Numbered from the stretch's first letter, positions 55,342 through 63,587 are shown. The stretch is 64,000 nt of DNA from an uncultured Alphaproteobacteria bacterium (GCA_902613995.1 CACMJG010000003.1:1-64000), one strand, 5' to 3'. A program made the numbers and translations. The notes: a model not told the origin generated them from the letters alone.

Positions 55342-55698
55342 TCAATCACCTGTGAAGATACATCCTCCAATTCTTGGTCTATTAATTTCAATACTTTCAA
55401 GATTGTTAATTTTCTTTTTTAATTTTTGCCAAAGCCATTTTGCGATATTTTCACTAGTCGGTTTTTCAAGACCCTTAACTTCATTTAATATTGAATGGTC
55501 GAGTTTTGATAACTCAGGGTTTACATAAGAATCAAGTTTTTCTAAATCCATGACCCAATTATTTTTTGGATCTAATTCACCTTTCAATTTTATAATAATT
55601 TCATAACTATGCCCATGAACTTTATTATATTTGTGATTTTTCTTGAATTCAGGCATATAGTGCGCTGCATCAAAATAATATTTTTTGAAGATTATCAT
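55342..55698 (-). CDS. queD: 6-carboxytetrahydropterin synthase-like QueD with Cys to Tyr change
   Basis: QueD turns dihydroneopterin triphosphate into 6-carboxytetrahydropterin. Zinc ligands His13 (FDAAHYMP), His28 and His30 (VHGHSYEI) are present, and LDHSILNEV and TSENIAKWLW follow the family. The catalytic Cys normally four residues before the HGH motif is Tyr24 here (codon TAT at 55629-55627; TGT would be Cys). 118 aa is the usual size. It is the last gene of queC-queE-queD on the minus strand, so the pathway assignment rests on context as well as motifs. It may be slowed, use another residue, or be a related PTPS-family enzyme. Confidence 0.88.
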   Translation of the reverse strand: MIIFKKYYFDAAHYMPEFKKNHKYNKVHGHSYEIIIKLKGELDPKNNWVMDLEKLDSYVNPELSKLDHSILNEVKGLEKPTSENIAKWLWQKLKKKINNLESIEINRPRIGGCIFTGD

Positions 55699-55699
55699 T

Positions 55700-56332
55700 T
55701 TACTGAATTCCGATTGCTTTATGAAATTGAAAACTAGGTATCCACTTCCTATTTAGATTGCAATAGTCAATGGTTTTATTAAGATTAAGTTTCATTAAGC
55801 TATCATCTTTTGGTTGTAAAAAAAAATATTTAAAATCTAAATTGACTATTTCTTTTAAATTAAATTTATCTTGGGGATATATTATTTTTAATTCGTGGCC
55901 TTTTTTTTGATTCCAGTGGTTTGGATCTTTAGGGCTTACACAAATCCAGTCAAAGTCAAGGTCAGTTTTAATTGATCCGTTTGTTTCTACAGCAACTGTA
56001 AAATTTTTTTTTTTCAAAAAATCTAACAATTTTTTATCAACTTGTAATAGGGGTTCCCCACCAGTTAGAATTACGTTTTTTTTTTTTAGTGAAAAAGACA
56101 AATCCCAAACTCTTTCTACGACTTCAATTAACTCTTTTAAATTATAGTTGCCTCCGTTTTTACCATTAACACCAACAAAATCAGTATCACAAAAATTACA
56201 TTTTGCTTCCAACCTGTCTTCGACCCTTCCATTCCAGAAATTACAACCAGAAAATCTTATAAATACGCTTTCTTTTCCAGTATTAAAACCTTCTCCTTGA
56301 ATTGATCTAAAAATTTCTTTTACTTTATACAT
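55700..56332 (-). CDS. queE: 7-carboxy-7-deazaguanine synthase QueE
   Basis: A radical SAM enzyme that contracts the pterin ring to 7-carboxy-7-deazaguanine. The cluster motif has the extended form CX14CX2C: Cys in FSGCNFWNG and then CNFCDTDF, a spacing known from a subgroup of QueE. Other marks are IFRSIQGEGFNTGKESVFIR (about 7-26), VILTGGEPLLQVD and WICVSPKDPNHWN. 210 aa is normal. It starts 3 bp after queC and ends 1 bp before queD. Confidence 0.94.
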   Translation of the reverse strand: MYKVKEIFRSIQGEGFNTGKESVFIRFSGCNFWNGRVEDRLEAKCNFCDTDFVGVNGKNGGNYNLKELIEVVERVWDLSFSLKKKNVILTGGEPLLQVDKKLLDFLKKKNFTVAVETNGSIKTDLDFDWICVSPKDPNHWNQKKGHELKIIYPQDKFNLKEIVNLDFKYFFLQPKDDSLMKLNLNKTIDYCNLNRKWIPSFQFHKAIGIQ

Positions 56333-56335
56333 TAA

Positions 56336-57016
56336 CTAAATTCTGGCTGGATCTCTTAAACCAGCTTCCTCAAACCCTTGTTTTCTTAACAAGCATGAAT
56401 CACATACTCCACAGTTTTTTTTTAATTTTGGACTATAACAACTCGAAGTCATGGAAAAATCAACACCATTTTTGTGACCCAGTTTAATAATGTCTTTTTT
56501 GGACAAGTTTATTAAAGGAGTATTTATCTTAAATTTACTTCCTTCTAAACCCTTCTTGGTAGATTTATTAATAAGTTTTTCAAAATTATCTATAAAATTC
56601 TTTCTGCAATCAGGATACCCTGAGTAGTCTATTGCATTTACTCCTAAAAAGATATTATCGATATCGTGACATTCAGCGTATCCTGAGGCAAAAGAGAGAA
56701 ATACAATATTTCTACTAGGAACGTATGTAACAGGAATATCTTTTGACATTGAATGAGAATCTCTGTTTTTAGGAACCTTAATGTCATCTGTTAATGCTGA
56801 GCCTCCGTAGAATTCCATCTTAAAGACTTCGTGAGATATACAATTAAAAAATGTTGCTTGAAATTTTGCATACTCTAATTCAACTTTATGTCTTTGACCA
56901 TAATCAAAGGAAATGGCATATATATCATAACCTTTATCTTGGCACACTGATAAAACAACTGAGGAGTCTAAGCCCCCACTTAAAAGAACTAAAGCTTTAT
57001 TTGATTTTTTAGACAT
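56336..57016 (-). CDS. queC: 7-cyano-7-deazaguanine (preQ0) synthase QueC
   Basis: Converts 7-carboxy-7-deazaguanine to preQ0 with ammonia and ATP. The PP-loop motif is LVLLSGGLDSSVVLSVCQ (about 10-27). FDYGQRH follows, then YVPSRNIVFLSFASGYAE (about 93-110). The C-terminal zinc site has Cys in CYSPKLKKNCGVCDSCLLRK (about 192-211). 226 aa is typical. It is the first gene of the minus-strand queC-queE-queD run and is divergent from queG (32 bp). Confidence 0.96.
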   Translation of the reverse strand: MSKKSNKALVLLSGGLDSSVVLSVCQDKGYDIYAISFDYGQRHKVELEYAKFQATFFNCISHEVFKMEFYGGSALTDDIKVPKNRDSHSMSKDIPVTYVPSRNIVFLSFASGYAECHDIDNIFLGVNAIDYSGYPDCRKNFIDNFEKLINKSTKKGLEGSKFKINTPLINLSKKDIIKLGHKNGVDFSMTSSCYSPKLKKNCGVCDSCLLRKQGFEEAGLRDPARI

Positions 57017-57048
57017 TTAATAATTATAATATTTAACAAAATAAAAAA

Positions 57049-58155
57049 ATGAAGAATTTAAAAAAAAATATTCAAAAAGAAATTATTAAACTCGGTTTTG
57101 ATTCCATTGGTTATTCAGAACCATATGTTGATGAAAAGACAAAGCAAAGATATAAAAATTTTCTAAACAAAAATTATCATGGAGATATGAAATGGTTAGA
57201 AAGGCATTTTGAAAAAAAAACAAATCCAAAGAAAATCTGGGATAAAGTAGAAACTATTATTGTTTTGGGACAAAATTATGGTCCTAAAGAGAATCCGTTG
57301 TTTTTAAACAAAGATAAAAATCATGGAAATATTAGTATTTATGCTCAAGATGAAGACTATCATTCCGTAATTAAAAATAAATTACAAACTTTACAAGATT
57401 GGTTTAAAGATAAATACAATCTTGAAACAAAAATCTTCGTTGACACTTCACCTATAATGGAAAAATATTTTGCTGAAAAGGCTGGTTTAGGTTGGCAGGG
57501 TAAACATACGAACATTGTTTCAAAAAGTTTTGGATCTTGGTTATTTCTAGCAGAAATATTTCTCCCAATAAAAATAAATGAAACAAAAAATATGATTAAT
57601 GGATGTGGATCATGTGTGAAATGTTTAGAAATATGTCCTACAAACGCAATTTTAAACAATTATAAAATTGACTCTAAAAGATGTATTTCATATTTAACGA
57701 TTGAAAATAAAGGTCCAATTCCAATAAGTTTACGAAAGTTGATTGGAAACAAAATATATGGTTGCGACGATTGTTTATCTATTTGTCCTTGGAATAAGTT
57801 TGCCACTGAAACAGATGAGAAAAAACTTATATCGAATGACAAAAATGATTTATTATTTTTCTTAAATTTTAGTGAAGAACACTTCAAAACGTACTTTCAT
57901 AATTCTTCTGTAAAAAGAATAGGTTGGAACAGATTTCTAAGAAACATAATTATTGCTTCTGGAAATAGCAAAAATAAAAAATTAATAAAATACATTCTCA
58001 ATCATATTACTAATGAAAGTAGTTTGGTAAGGGGTGCTTGTGTTTGGTCTTTGTTTCAGCTAATGGAGGAGAAAAGCAAAGAAAAACTGAAAAGTGAATT
58101 GATAAAAAAGGAAAAAAATAATTATGTTCTATACGAATTAAAGATGCTCAGTTAA
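57049..58155 (+). CDS. queG: Epoxyqueuosine reductase QueG
   Basis: Cobalamin-dependent [4Fe-4S] enzyme that removes the epoxide in the last step of queuosine synthesis. Landmarks: DTSPIMEKYFAEKAGLGWQG (about 138-157), the first cluster motif GCGSCVKCLEICPTNAI (about 185-201) and the second CDDCLSICPWN (about 241-251). A C-terminal HEAT-like segment (about 300-365) follows. 368 aa is normal. Its stop overlaps the convergent prolyl aminopeptidase gene by 18 bp. With queA, tgt, queF, queD, queE and queC, it leaves only the GTP cyclohydrolase step missing from this window. Confidence 0.95.
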   Translation: MKNLKKNIQKEIIKLGFDSIGYSEPYVDEKTKQRYKNFLNKNYHGDMKWLERHFEKKTNPKKIWDKVETIIVLGQNYGPKENPLFLNKDKNHGNISIYAQDEDYHSVIKNKLQTLQDWFKDKYNLETKIFVDTSPIMEKYFAEKAGLGWQGKHTNIVSKSFGSWLFLAEIFLPIKINETKNMINGCGSCVKCLEICPTNAILNNYKIDSKRCISYLTIENKGPIPISLRKLIGNKIYGCDDCLSICPWNKFATETDEKKLISNDKNDLLFFLNFSEEHFKTYFHNSSVKRIGWNRFLRNIIIASGNSKNKKLIKYILNHITNESSLVRGACVWSLFQLMEEKSKEKLKSELIKKEKNNYVLYELKMLS

Positions 58156-59079
58156 TTTTTTTAAACCTATTAATAAATTATCAATAATGCCTTCATCCGA
58201 GGAAGAGTGTCCTGCTGTATTTACAAACTTTATTTCGGAAGATTTCCAATTTTCATGAAGTTTGTATGCATTTACTGGCGGACATATAAGATCATATCTC
58301 CCTTGAACGATAAACGACGGTAAGTTTTTTATTTTCGAAATTTTTTTAACAATTTCATTATCTTCCATAAAAAAATTATTTTTTATGTAATGTAATTCCA
58401 TGAATGGTGAATTTGGAAGACCTTCTCTCTTGAGTAATTCTTCTTCAGATTCAAAGAAATAATTTTTAGGATTTAATTGAGATAAAATTCTTTCATAGTC
58501 ATGCCAAATCCATGAATGGATCTTAGAATTTTCTTTTAAAATTTTTTTGTAATATGAGTCAATTATTTCTTTACCGTTCGAATACCTTTCAAATGTTTTA
58601 TACAAGTTTGGAGCAAAATTTTTTGGACCATCAATGAATGCCCAATTTATCTCATTAATTGTTCCAAGAAAAACTGACCTCAAAAGTACACCAATTAAAT
58701 TTTTGGGGAACTTTAGGGCATATTTTATTGCTAACGTAGCACCCCATGACCCACCAACAATTAGAAATTTTTTTATTTTGAAAAAATCTCTTATTTTTTC
58801 AATATCTTCAACTAAATTTTCAGTATTATTTCCTTCTAAAGATCTGTAAGGGATGCTCTTACCACAACCTCTTTGATCAAAAATAATTGATCGAAATATC
58901 TGAGGATTAAAAAGTGAGTGATGTTCACTACGACATTGTCCCCCGGGTCCACCATGCACAAAAATAACTGGAATACCGTCTTTTTTTCCACTGGCTTCAG
59001 TATAAATTTTATTGTCATCTCCAACATCTATGTTATACATTTCAGGAAGAGAACGATGAATAAATAATTTTTTAATCAT
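58138..59079 (-). CDS. pip: Prolyl aminopeptidase (alpha/beta hydrolase)
   Basis: Removes N-terminal proline from peptides. The S33 family order is clear: VIFVHGGPGGQCRSEHHSLF (oxyanion-hole HGGPGG, about 38-57), IIFDQRGCGKSIPY, the nucleophile elbow VGGSWGATLAIKYALKFP (Ser near 111) and a C-terminal catalytic His in TAGHSSSDEG, with Asp in QGRYDLICPP. 313 aa is the standard size. It is predicted to be cytoplasmic. It converges on queG and is divergent from the HELIH protein gene (12 bp). Confidence 0.92.
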   Translation of the reverse strand: MIKKLFIHRSLPEMYNIDVGDDNKIYTEASGKKDGIPVIFVHGGPGGQCRSEHHSLFNPQIFRSIIFDQRGCGKSIPYRSLEGNNTENLVEDIEKIRDFFKIKKFLIVGGSWGATLAIKYALKFPKNLIGVLLRSVFLGTINEINWAFIDGPKNFAPNLYKTFERYSNGKEIIDSYYKKILKENSKIHSWIWHDYERILSQLNPKNYFFESEEELLKREGLPNSPFMELHYIKNNFFMEDNEIVKKISKIKNLPSFIVQGRYDLICPPVNAYKLHENWKSSEIKFVNTAGHSSSDEGIIDNLLIGLKKLTEHL

Positions 59080-59091
59080 GGGTATAATATA

Positions 59092-59538
59092 ATGGAAAAA
59101 TTTGAAACATTTAATGAGCTAATACTAGCATTACTTTTATGGATCACAACCCATACTGATTACAAAGAACCAAAAACATTCCCAAAAATTCAGTTTATTG
59201 AACAAAAAGCATTAGCAGAAATGGCGTGTGGGAGGGAATGTGAAATATTAGCATTAACACCAGATAATCCTAAATATACAATTTTTTTAGCTGATACACT
59301 TTCTCCAATGGATGATATTTGTCACAGAGGAATTTTACTTCACGAGCTGATTCATATATTACAAGAAGATCAAGAAATATTTGTAAACTATGAAGACAGA
59401 ACAAAAAAACATTTGAGAGAGATGGATGCGCTGGTTAACCATAATGTTTTTTTAAGTCAGTTTGGTAAAAAAATTCTTTACAGTAATGGATTCGCGGCGA
59501 AATTTAAAAGTGAAGCTAAGCAGAATCTTTATTGCTGA
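59092..59538 (+). CDS. Small HExxH metalloprotease-like protein
   Basis: A 148 aa protein with the zinc-protease motif HELIH in RGILLHELIHILQED (about 82-96). The N-terminus (LILALLLWITTHTDY) is weakly hydrophobic, but a cleavable signal is uncertain. MACGRECEILALTPDNPKY (about 43-61) adds two Cys. It probably belongs to one of the DUF families of minimal gluzincin-like proteins, and I think DUF6647 is the closest, from memory only. Activity is not shown by the motif alone. Tail overlaps the DsbA-like gene by 10 bp. Confidence 0.7.
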   Translation: MEKFETFNELILALLLWITTHTDYKEPKTFPKIQFIEQKALAEMACGRECEILALTPDNPKYTIFLADTLSPMDDICHRGILLHELIHILQEDQEIFVNYEDRTKKHLREMDALVNHNVFLSQFGKKILYSNGFAAKFKSEAKQNLYC

Positions 59539-60239
59539 TTTAGTATTGAAACCATATCATCTTTATCTATGTATCCAAAAAAGATCTCATCTGAAATTAT
59601 GAATGCAGGTGTTCCTCTTAAACCAAGATTTCTTGCTAGATCAATATCATTTTTAAGCTTTTGGTTAATTTCCTCATCATTAATTTTGTTCTCTAAGTAA
59701 TTTTTATCAATATTCAATTCCTTTAATATTGAAATCAAAATATCATCATTAATCTTGCCTTTATTTGTCAAAATAAAATTGTGAAATTTTACAAATTTTT
59801 TTTTATCAATTTCTGAAATTATTAATGCATACTTGGCTAGCTTAATAGAATTTTCTGAAAGTATGGGATAATTTTTGTAAATAACTTTTATATTTTTATC
59901 CTCGCTAATTATCTTTTTTAAGTCTTGGTGAGCTCTTCTACAATATGAGCAATTATAGTCAAAAAACTCTACAATAATCTTATTAGACAGTTTATTTCCT
60001 TCAAAAAGACTTTCAGAATTATAAATCTGCTTACTCAACGTATTAATCTTATTTTTATTCTCTAGTTTTTTTTCATTTTCTTTTTTTACTTCAAACTTTT
60101 GAAGGGATTCGATTATGACTTCTGGATTTTTCAAAATAAAATCCTTAATTTTTCCTTCTAAATCATCTCCCATTAGGTTAAAACCGGTCAATAAAATTGA
60201 AAAAGAAAATGCTATAAGTGTATGGTTATGTAATTTCAT
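59529..60239 (-). CDS. DsbA-family periplasmic thiol oxidoreductase
   Basis: A 236 aa exported thioredoxin-fold protein. I place the start at ATG 60239, giving MKLHNHTLIAFSFSILLTGF, a signal peptide; the longer frame runs into tRNA-Leu and reads tRNA sequence as protein. The active site is FFDYNCSYCRRAHQDL (CSYC), and the cis-Pro loop is GLRGTPAFIISDEIFFG. The N-terminal LEGKIKDFILKNPEVIIESL segment resembles BdbD/ScsC-type DsbA proteins. It would form or shuffle disulfides in periplasmic proteins, possibly including FlgI. It starts 10 bp after the 3' end of the tRNA. Confidence 0.87.
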   Translation of the reverse strand: MKLHNHTLIAFSFSILLTGFNLMGDDLEGKIKDFILKNPEVIIESLQKFEVKKENEKKLENKNKINTLSKQIYNSESLFEGNKLSNKIIVEFFDYNCSYCRRAHQDLKKIISEDKNIKVIYKNYPILSENSIKLAKYALIISEIDKKKFVKFHNFILTNKGKINDDILISILKELNIDKNYLENKINDEEINQKLKNDIDLARNLGLRGTPAFIISDEIFFGYIDKDDMVSILNQQ

Positions 60240-60248
60240 CTTTCTTAT

Positions 60249-60337
60249 TGGTGCGAGCGGTGGGACTTGAACCCACAAGGGTGTTACCACCCGCAGGATT
60301 TTAAGTCCTGTCTGTTTACCAATTTCAGCACGCTCGC
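60249..60337 (-). tRNA. tRNA-Leu, anticodon UAA
   Basis: Minus strand. The acceptor stem is GCGAGCG paired with CGCTCGC, followed by A and an encoded CCA (60249-60251). The anticodon stem CAGGA/TCCTG encloses loop CTTAAAA with anticodon TAA. A variable arm (GCGGGTGGTAACACCC) and TTCAAGTC T-loop follow, as expected for a class II leucine tRNA. Length is 89 nt with CCA. Confidence 0.96.
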
Positions 60338-60816
60338 AAGTATCAAAAAAAGGTTATAAAAAATAAAATTTAACTTAATACAAATTATTATAAGTATGTT
60401 ATCAAAACTCATTTTACTCTTTATTCCTGGTCATTTTATTAATATTTAATACTTTATATCATAATGAATTTTGAATTAAACAACAAACATATACACTTTC
60501 ATTTAAAAATAAACGGCTATTGAAAATACTTTAATTTATCGTAATTTATAATTTGATAATACTGCTCAAATATTTCTGTATTGAATGAGTAAATAGATAA
60601 TATTTGTCATTTCGGTTTTGTAATTGAAAAATAGGTTTTTCTTTCGATTCAATTGAACATATTAAATGATTGACTAAGAATTAATAAGTGCTGTATTTAG
60701 TTCGCTCATTTTTTAGAAAATAATAAATATAATAGATATTATCTTTCTATTTTCTTAAGAACAAAGTAATTTGAAAAAAACATTTAATAATATAAGATTT
60801 TTAATATTTTAATAAA
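60338..60816. other. AT-rich intergenic region, no gene recognised
   Basis: The longest gene-free stretch in the window, immediately upstream of tRNA-Leu. I see no frame with a ribosome site and no conserved RNA. Short AT palindromes occur, for example around 60728-60752, but none is a clear terminator. A decayed element next to the tRNA is possible but unproven. Confidence 0.5.
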
Positions 60817-61014
60817 TTACTTAAAAATTTTTTTTACCTCCTCTTTTATTATTTCTTTTGTTATTTTTTCCGCATTAACCTCGATCCATTGCGCTAAAAA
60901 CTTACTTGTTTCATTTGTTTTATTATTTGATAAATTATTAGAAGGATTTTTTTTTTTTTTTTCATTAACAACGTTCTTGACCTTATTTAAAATTTCAGAG
61001 TTACTTTTCCTCAT
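60817..61014 (-). CDS. Small PopZ/DUF2497-like C-terminal domain protein
   Basis: A 65 aa basic protein. The last 27 residues (FLAQWIEVNAEKITKEIIKE, about 39-58, then EVKKIFK) match the layout of the C-terminal helices of alphaproteobacterial PopZ/DUF2497 proteins, which read roughly L-x2-W-L-x2-N-L-P-x-L-V-x2-L-V-x2-E-I. A short N-terminal helix (SNSEILNKVKNVVNE) comes first, then a run of Lys encoded in 16 consecutive A bases. PopZ organises the cell pole. Overlaps the upstream coiled-coil gene by 14 bp, so they are co-expressed. Assignment is by pattern only. Confidence 0.5.
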   Translation of the reverse strand: MRKSNSEILNKVKNVVNEKKKKNPSNNLSNNKTNETSKFLAQWIEVNAEKITKEIIKEEVKKIFK

Positions 61015-61450
61015 GCATTTCTCCAGTTTTAATTTTTTTATCTACTGCTAATATTAATCTGTCAATATTTGTTTTTGATTCAGTAGTATTTTGAACATCA
61101 ATTTTCTTTTTTATTTCTTTTTTTAAATCATTGTATACGATTTTTTTCTGAAGTTCATGTATTTCCAACATATTTTCACCCATTTCATTGCTTAAATTTG
61201 AAGCTACTAATTCTGTTTTTTTTACGTAGACTTTAACATCTATTAATTCCTGAAGGTATAATTCTTTGAGTGCTAAAAGTTTTTGCTCAGCTGCTTCAAG
61301 TATTATTTTCTTATCGTCATCAAATACTTCTAATTTTTTTTCAGCATCAAATAATTTAGTAGAGCTTTTTGACTTCTTTAATGCTAAAAGAAAGATTAAT
61401 AAAATAAAGACGAAAGCGTATGGTATTATTTCATTTGGTATGACAGACAT
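61001..61450 (-). CDS. Single-pass membrane protein with coiled coil
   Basis: A 149 aa protein with one N-terminal membrane helix (IIPYAFVFILLIFLLALKKS, about 8-27) followed by a long, charged, helical cytoplasmic part (about 35-125) with heptad-like leucines, for example ILEAAEQKLLALKELYLQEL (about 50-69). No family recognised. Overlaps the PopZ-like small gene downstream. The pairing suggests a membrane or polar scaffold, which is inference. Confidence 0.65.
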   Translation of the reverse strand: MSVIPNEIIPYAFVFILLIFLLALKKSKSSTKLFDAEKKLEVFDDDKKIILEAAEQKLLALKELYLQELIDVKVYVKKTELVASNLSNEMGENMLEIHELQKKIVYNDLKKEIKKKIDVQNTTESKTNIDRLILAVDKKIKTGEMHEEK

Positions 61451-61569
61451 TTACTTACAGTATATCAACATATTTGTTAAATATAACAGTTACCCGTTTT
61501 TTTTACTTATCAAATGTTTTTATTTTTTGACTTAAAATTATATCATTCTAGAGTATAAGGTTAGGAGAT

Positions 61570-61992
61570 ATGAGTAAAAATAAATCAATAAATCAACTGC
61601 TAAACTCGATAGTCAGTTTAATTAATGAAGCAAAAAATGAATATGAATTTGTTATAAACAAAGATTTACCAAAAAACATCTATTCAGAAATAGAAAAAAT
61701 TCAAACTGAAGATACTATAAAAGTAGATAAAAATTCTAATAATAATTCTCACTTACAAATTAATTCATCCGAAGAAAAGCAATTAAAAAGTTTTCATAGC
61801 TGGCAAAACATTAATTTTAAAAAAACAATTAAAAAATCTAATTTGAAAAGTTTTTCAAATAATTTGTCTAGCCCAAACAATGAAACGATAGAAGTTGAAT
61901 TTCGTTTACTCTTAGATTCTTGGTTAAAGCGAAATTTAAATAAATTAATTGAACTAGAAATTTCAAATTACATCAAAAATAGACAAAACTAA
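61570..61992 (+). CDS. PopZ-like polar organising protein
   Basis: A 140 aa protein with three parts seen in PopZ-type proteins: an N-terminal helix (SINQLLNSIVSLINEAKNEY, about 6-25; compare MEEILASIRRII in typical family members), a low-complexity middle rich in Asn/Ser/Lys, and a C-terminal helical end (FRLLLDSWLKRNLNKLIELE, about 111-130, then ISNYIKNRQN). PopZ forms polar condensates that anchor chromosome origins and signalling proteins. The ribosome site AGGAGAT just before the ATG is strong. It is divergent from the coiled-coil gene (119 bp) and converges on the cinA-like gene. Confidence 0.6.
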   Translation: MSKNKSINQLLNSIVSLINEAKNEYEFVINKDLPKNIYSEIEKIQTEDTIKVDKNSNNNSHLQINSSEEKQLKSFHSWQNINFKKTIKKSNLKSFSNNLSSPNNETIEVEFRLLLDSWLKRNLNKLIELEISNYIKNRQN

Positions 61993-62735
61993 AAAATCTC
62001 AGGATTACCATTTATAGATTCTATGTAATTGTAAATTTCGTCGCTAGCTTTTGATACTTCTAAATCTTTCTCTCCTTTGATAACTAGAGAAACACCAAAT
62101 GAATTTTTTTTAAAATAGGGGTAACTTCCGATTTCTAATGTATTAAATTTGTTTTGTATTTTTTCAATATATTCGCCAATAATCCCCTCTGATAGAGTTG
62201 TTGAGATTGTTTTTTTATAATACCTTAGCCCTTCATCAAATGATTTAATTTTTTCTTTAAACATTACTTGCATAATCTTTGGTACTCCTGGAAATACAAA
62301 AATATTTTGTATCGAAAATCCTGGAGCAACACTAACCGGATTATCTATTAAAGTTGAATTTTCTGGCATATAAGCCATTTTTAATCTTGCCTTTGTCAAT
62401 ACATCATCAGCATAATGTTTTTCAAGACGTCTTTTAGCTTCAGTATTTAAAATCAATTTTTTTCCAAGAGCACAAGCCACTGAGTCTGAAGTAATATCAT
62501 CATGTGTTGGACCAATTCCACCTGACGTGAACACAAAACTATACTTTTTTCTAAAATTATTTAATTTTTCTATTATTCTTGATTTATCATCTTTTATAAT
62601 AACTATTTCCTCACACGATACCCCGATACGAAATAATTCTTTACACATAAAATTTGAATTTTTTTCGAGAGTTTTACCAGATAAAATCTCGTTACCTATT
62701 ATTATTATACCTGAAGTTTTTCTTTTTTTTTTCAT
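61989..62735 (-). CDS. CinA-like molybdopterin-binding domain protein
   Basis: A 248 aa protein of the CinA N-terminal (MoCF_biosynth) type. Landmarks: GIIIIGNEILSGKTLEKNSN (about 9-28), VFTSGGIGPTHDDITSDSVA (about 68-87) and FVFPGVPKIMQVMF. It lacks the C-terminal nicotinamide-nucleotide deamidase domain of full CinA. In this family the N-terminal domain can hydrolyse ADP-ribose-type substrates. Stop overlaps the PopZ-like gene stop by 4 bp tail to tail. Confidence 0.85.
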   Translation of the reverse strand: MKKKRKTSGIIIIGNEILSGKTLEKNSNFMCKELFRIGVSCEEIVIIKDDKSRIIEKLNNFRKKYSFVFTSGGIGPTHDDITSDSVACALGKKLILNTEAKRRLEKHYADDVLTKARLKMAYMPENSTLIDNPVSVAPGFSIQNIFVFPGVPKIMQVMFKEKIKSFDEGLRYYKKTISTTLSEGIIGEYIEKIQNKFNTLEIGSYPYFKKNSFGVSLVIKGEKDLEVSKASDEIYNYIESINGNPEIF

Positions 62736-62783
62736 AAAATATTTCTGTAAGTTTTTAAATTTTTATTATAAATTGATCTTTTA

Positions 62784-63587
62784 ATGAATAACAATATTAA
62801 ATTACATACCAAAGATGAATTCGAGTTTATGCGAAAAGCTGGACAACTTGCGGCCGAATGCCTTGATTACATTACTGATTTCATTGAACCTGGTATTTCT
62901 ACTTCTAAACTTAACGATATTTGTCACGAGTATCAAGTGAGTAGAGGGGCAAAGCCTGCTCCATTGAATTACAAAGGGTTTCCTAAGTCTGTTTGTACGT
63001 CTGTTAATCACGTAGTATGTCACGGGATACCAGGGGATAAAGTTTTACAAGATGGCGATATTATAAATATAGATGTCACACCAGTTTTGAATGGGTGGCA
63101 TGGAGATACAAGTAGAATGTATTATGTAGGTAAAGTCAAACTGAAAGCTGTTAAACTTGTTGAAACTACTTATGAAGCAATGATGAAAGGTATTGAAAAA
63201 ATTAAACCTGGAAACACATTTGGAGATATTGGAAATGCAATTCAGGTATATGCTGAAAAAAAAAACTATTCAATAGTTAGAGATTTTTGTGGTCATGGTT
63301 TAGGTAAAGTTTTTCATGATCACCCCAGTGTTCTTCATTTTGGAAAACCCGGAGAAGGAGAATTGTTGCAAGAAGGAATGTTTTTTACTGTAGAGCCAAT
63401 GATTAATATTGGAGATTATAAAGTAAAAGTTCTTTCAGATGGTTGGACTGCAGTTACATCTGATAAATCATTATCTGCACAATTCGAGCATACAGTAGGA
63501 GTAACAAAAACAGGATATGAGATATTTACTCTTTCAAAGAAAAACTTCAAATTTCCTCCATATATAAAAAATGATTCCAAGATATAA
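62784..63587 (+). CDS. map: Methionine aminopeptidase, type I
   Basis: Removes the initiator Met from nascent proteins. The metal ligands are in order: NVDVTP-like segment INIDVTPVLNGWHGDTSRMY (Asp residues, about 93-112), CGHGLGKVFHDHP (His, about 171-183), FFTVEPMINIG (Glu) and QFEHTVGVTKTGYE (Glu). 267 aa is normal for type Ia. Overlaps purB by 17 bp. Confidence 0.96.
   Translation: MNNNIKLHTKDEFEFMRKAGQLAAECLDYITDFIEPGISTSKLNDICHEYQVSRGAKPAPLNYKGFPKSVCTSVNHVVCHGIPGDKVLQDGDIINIDVTPVLNGWHGDTSRMYYVGKVKLKAVKLVETTYEAMMKGIEKIKPGNTFGDIGNAIQVYAEKKNYSIVRDFCGHGLGKVFHDHPSVLHFGKPGEGELLQEGMFFTVEPMINIGDYKVKVLSDGWTAVTSDKSLSAQFEHTVGVTKTGYEIFTLSKKNFKFPPYIKNDSKI

Noticed and set aside
60240-60290. An N-terminal extension of the DsbA-like protein starting at 60290.
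   Set aside because: It translates part of tRNA-Leu and would hide the signal peptide; the ATG at 60239 is the better start.
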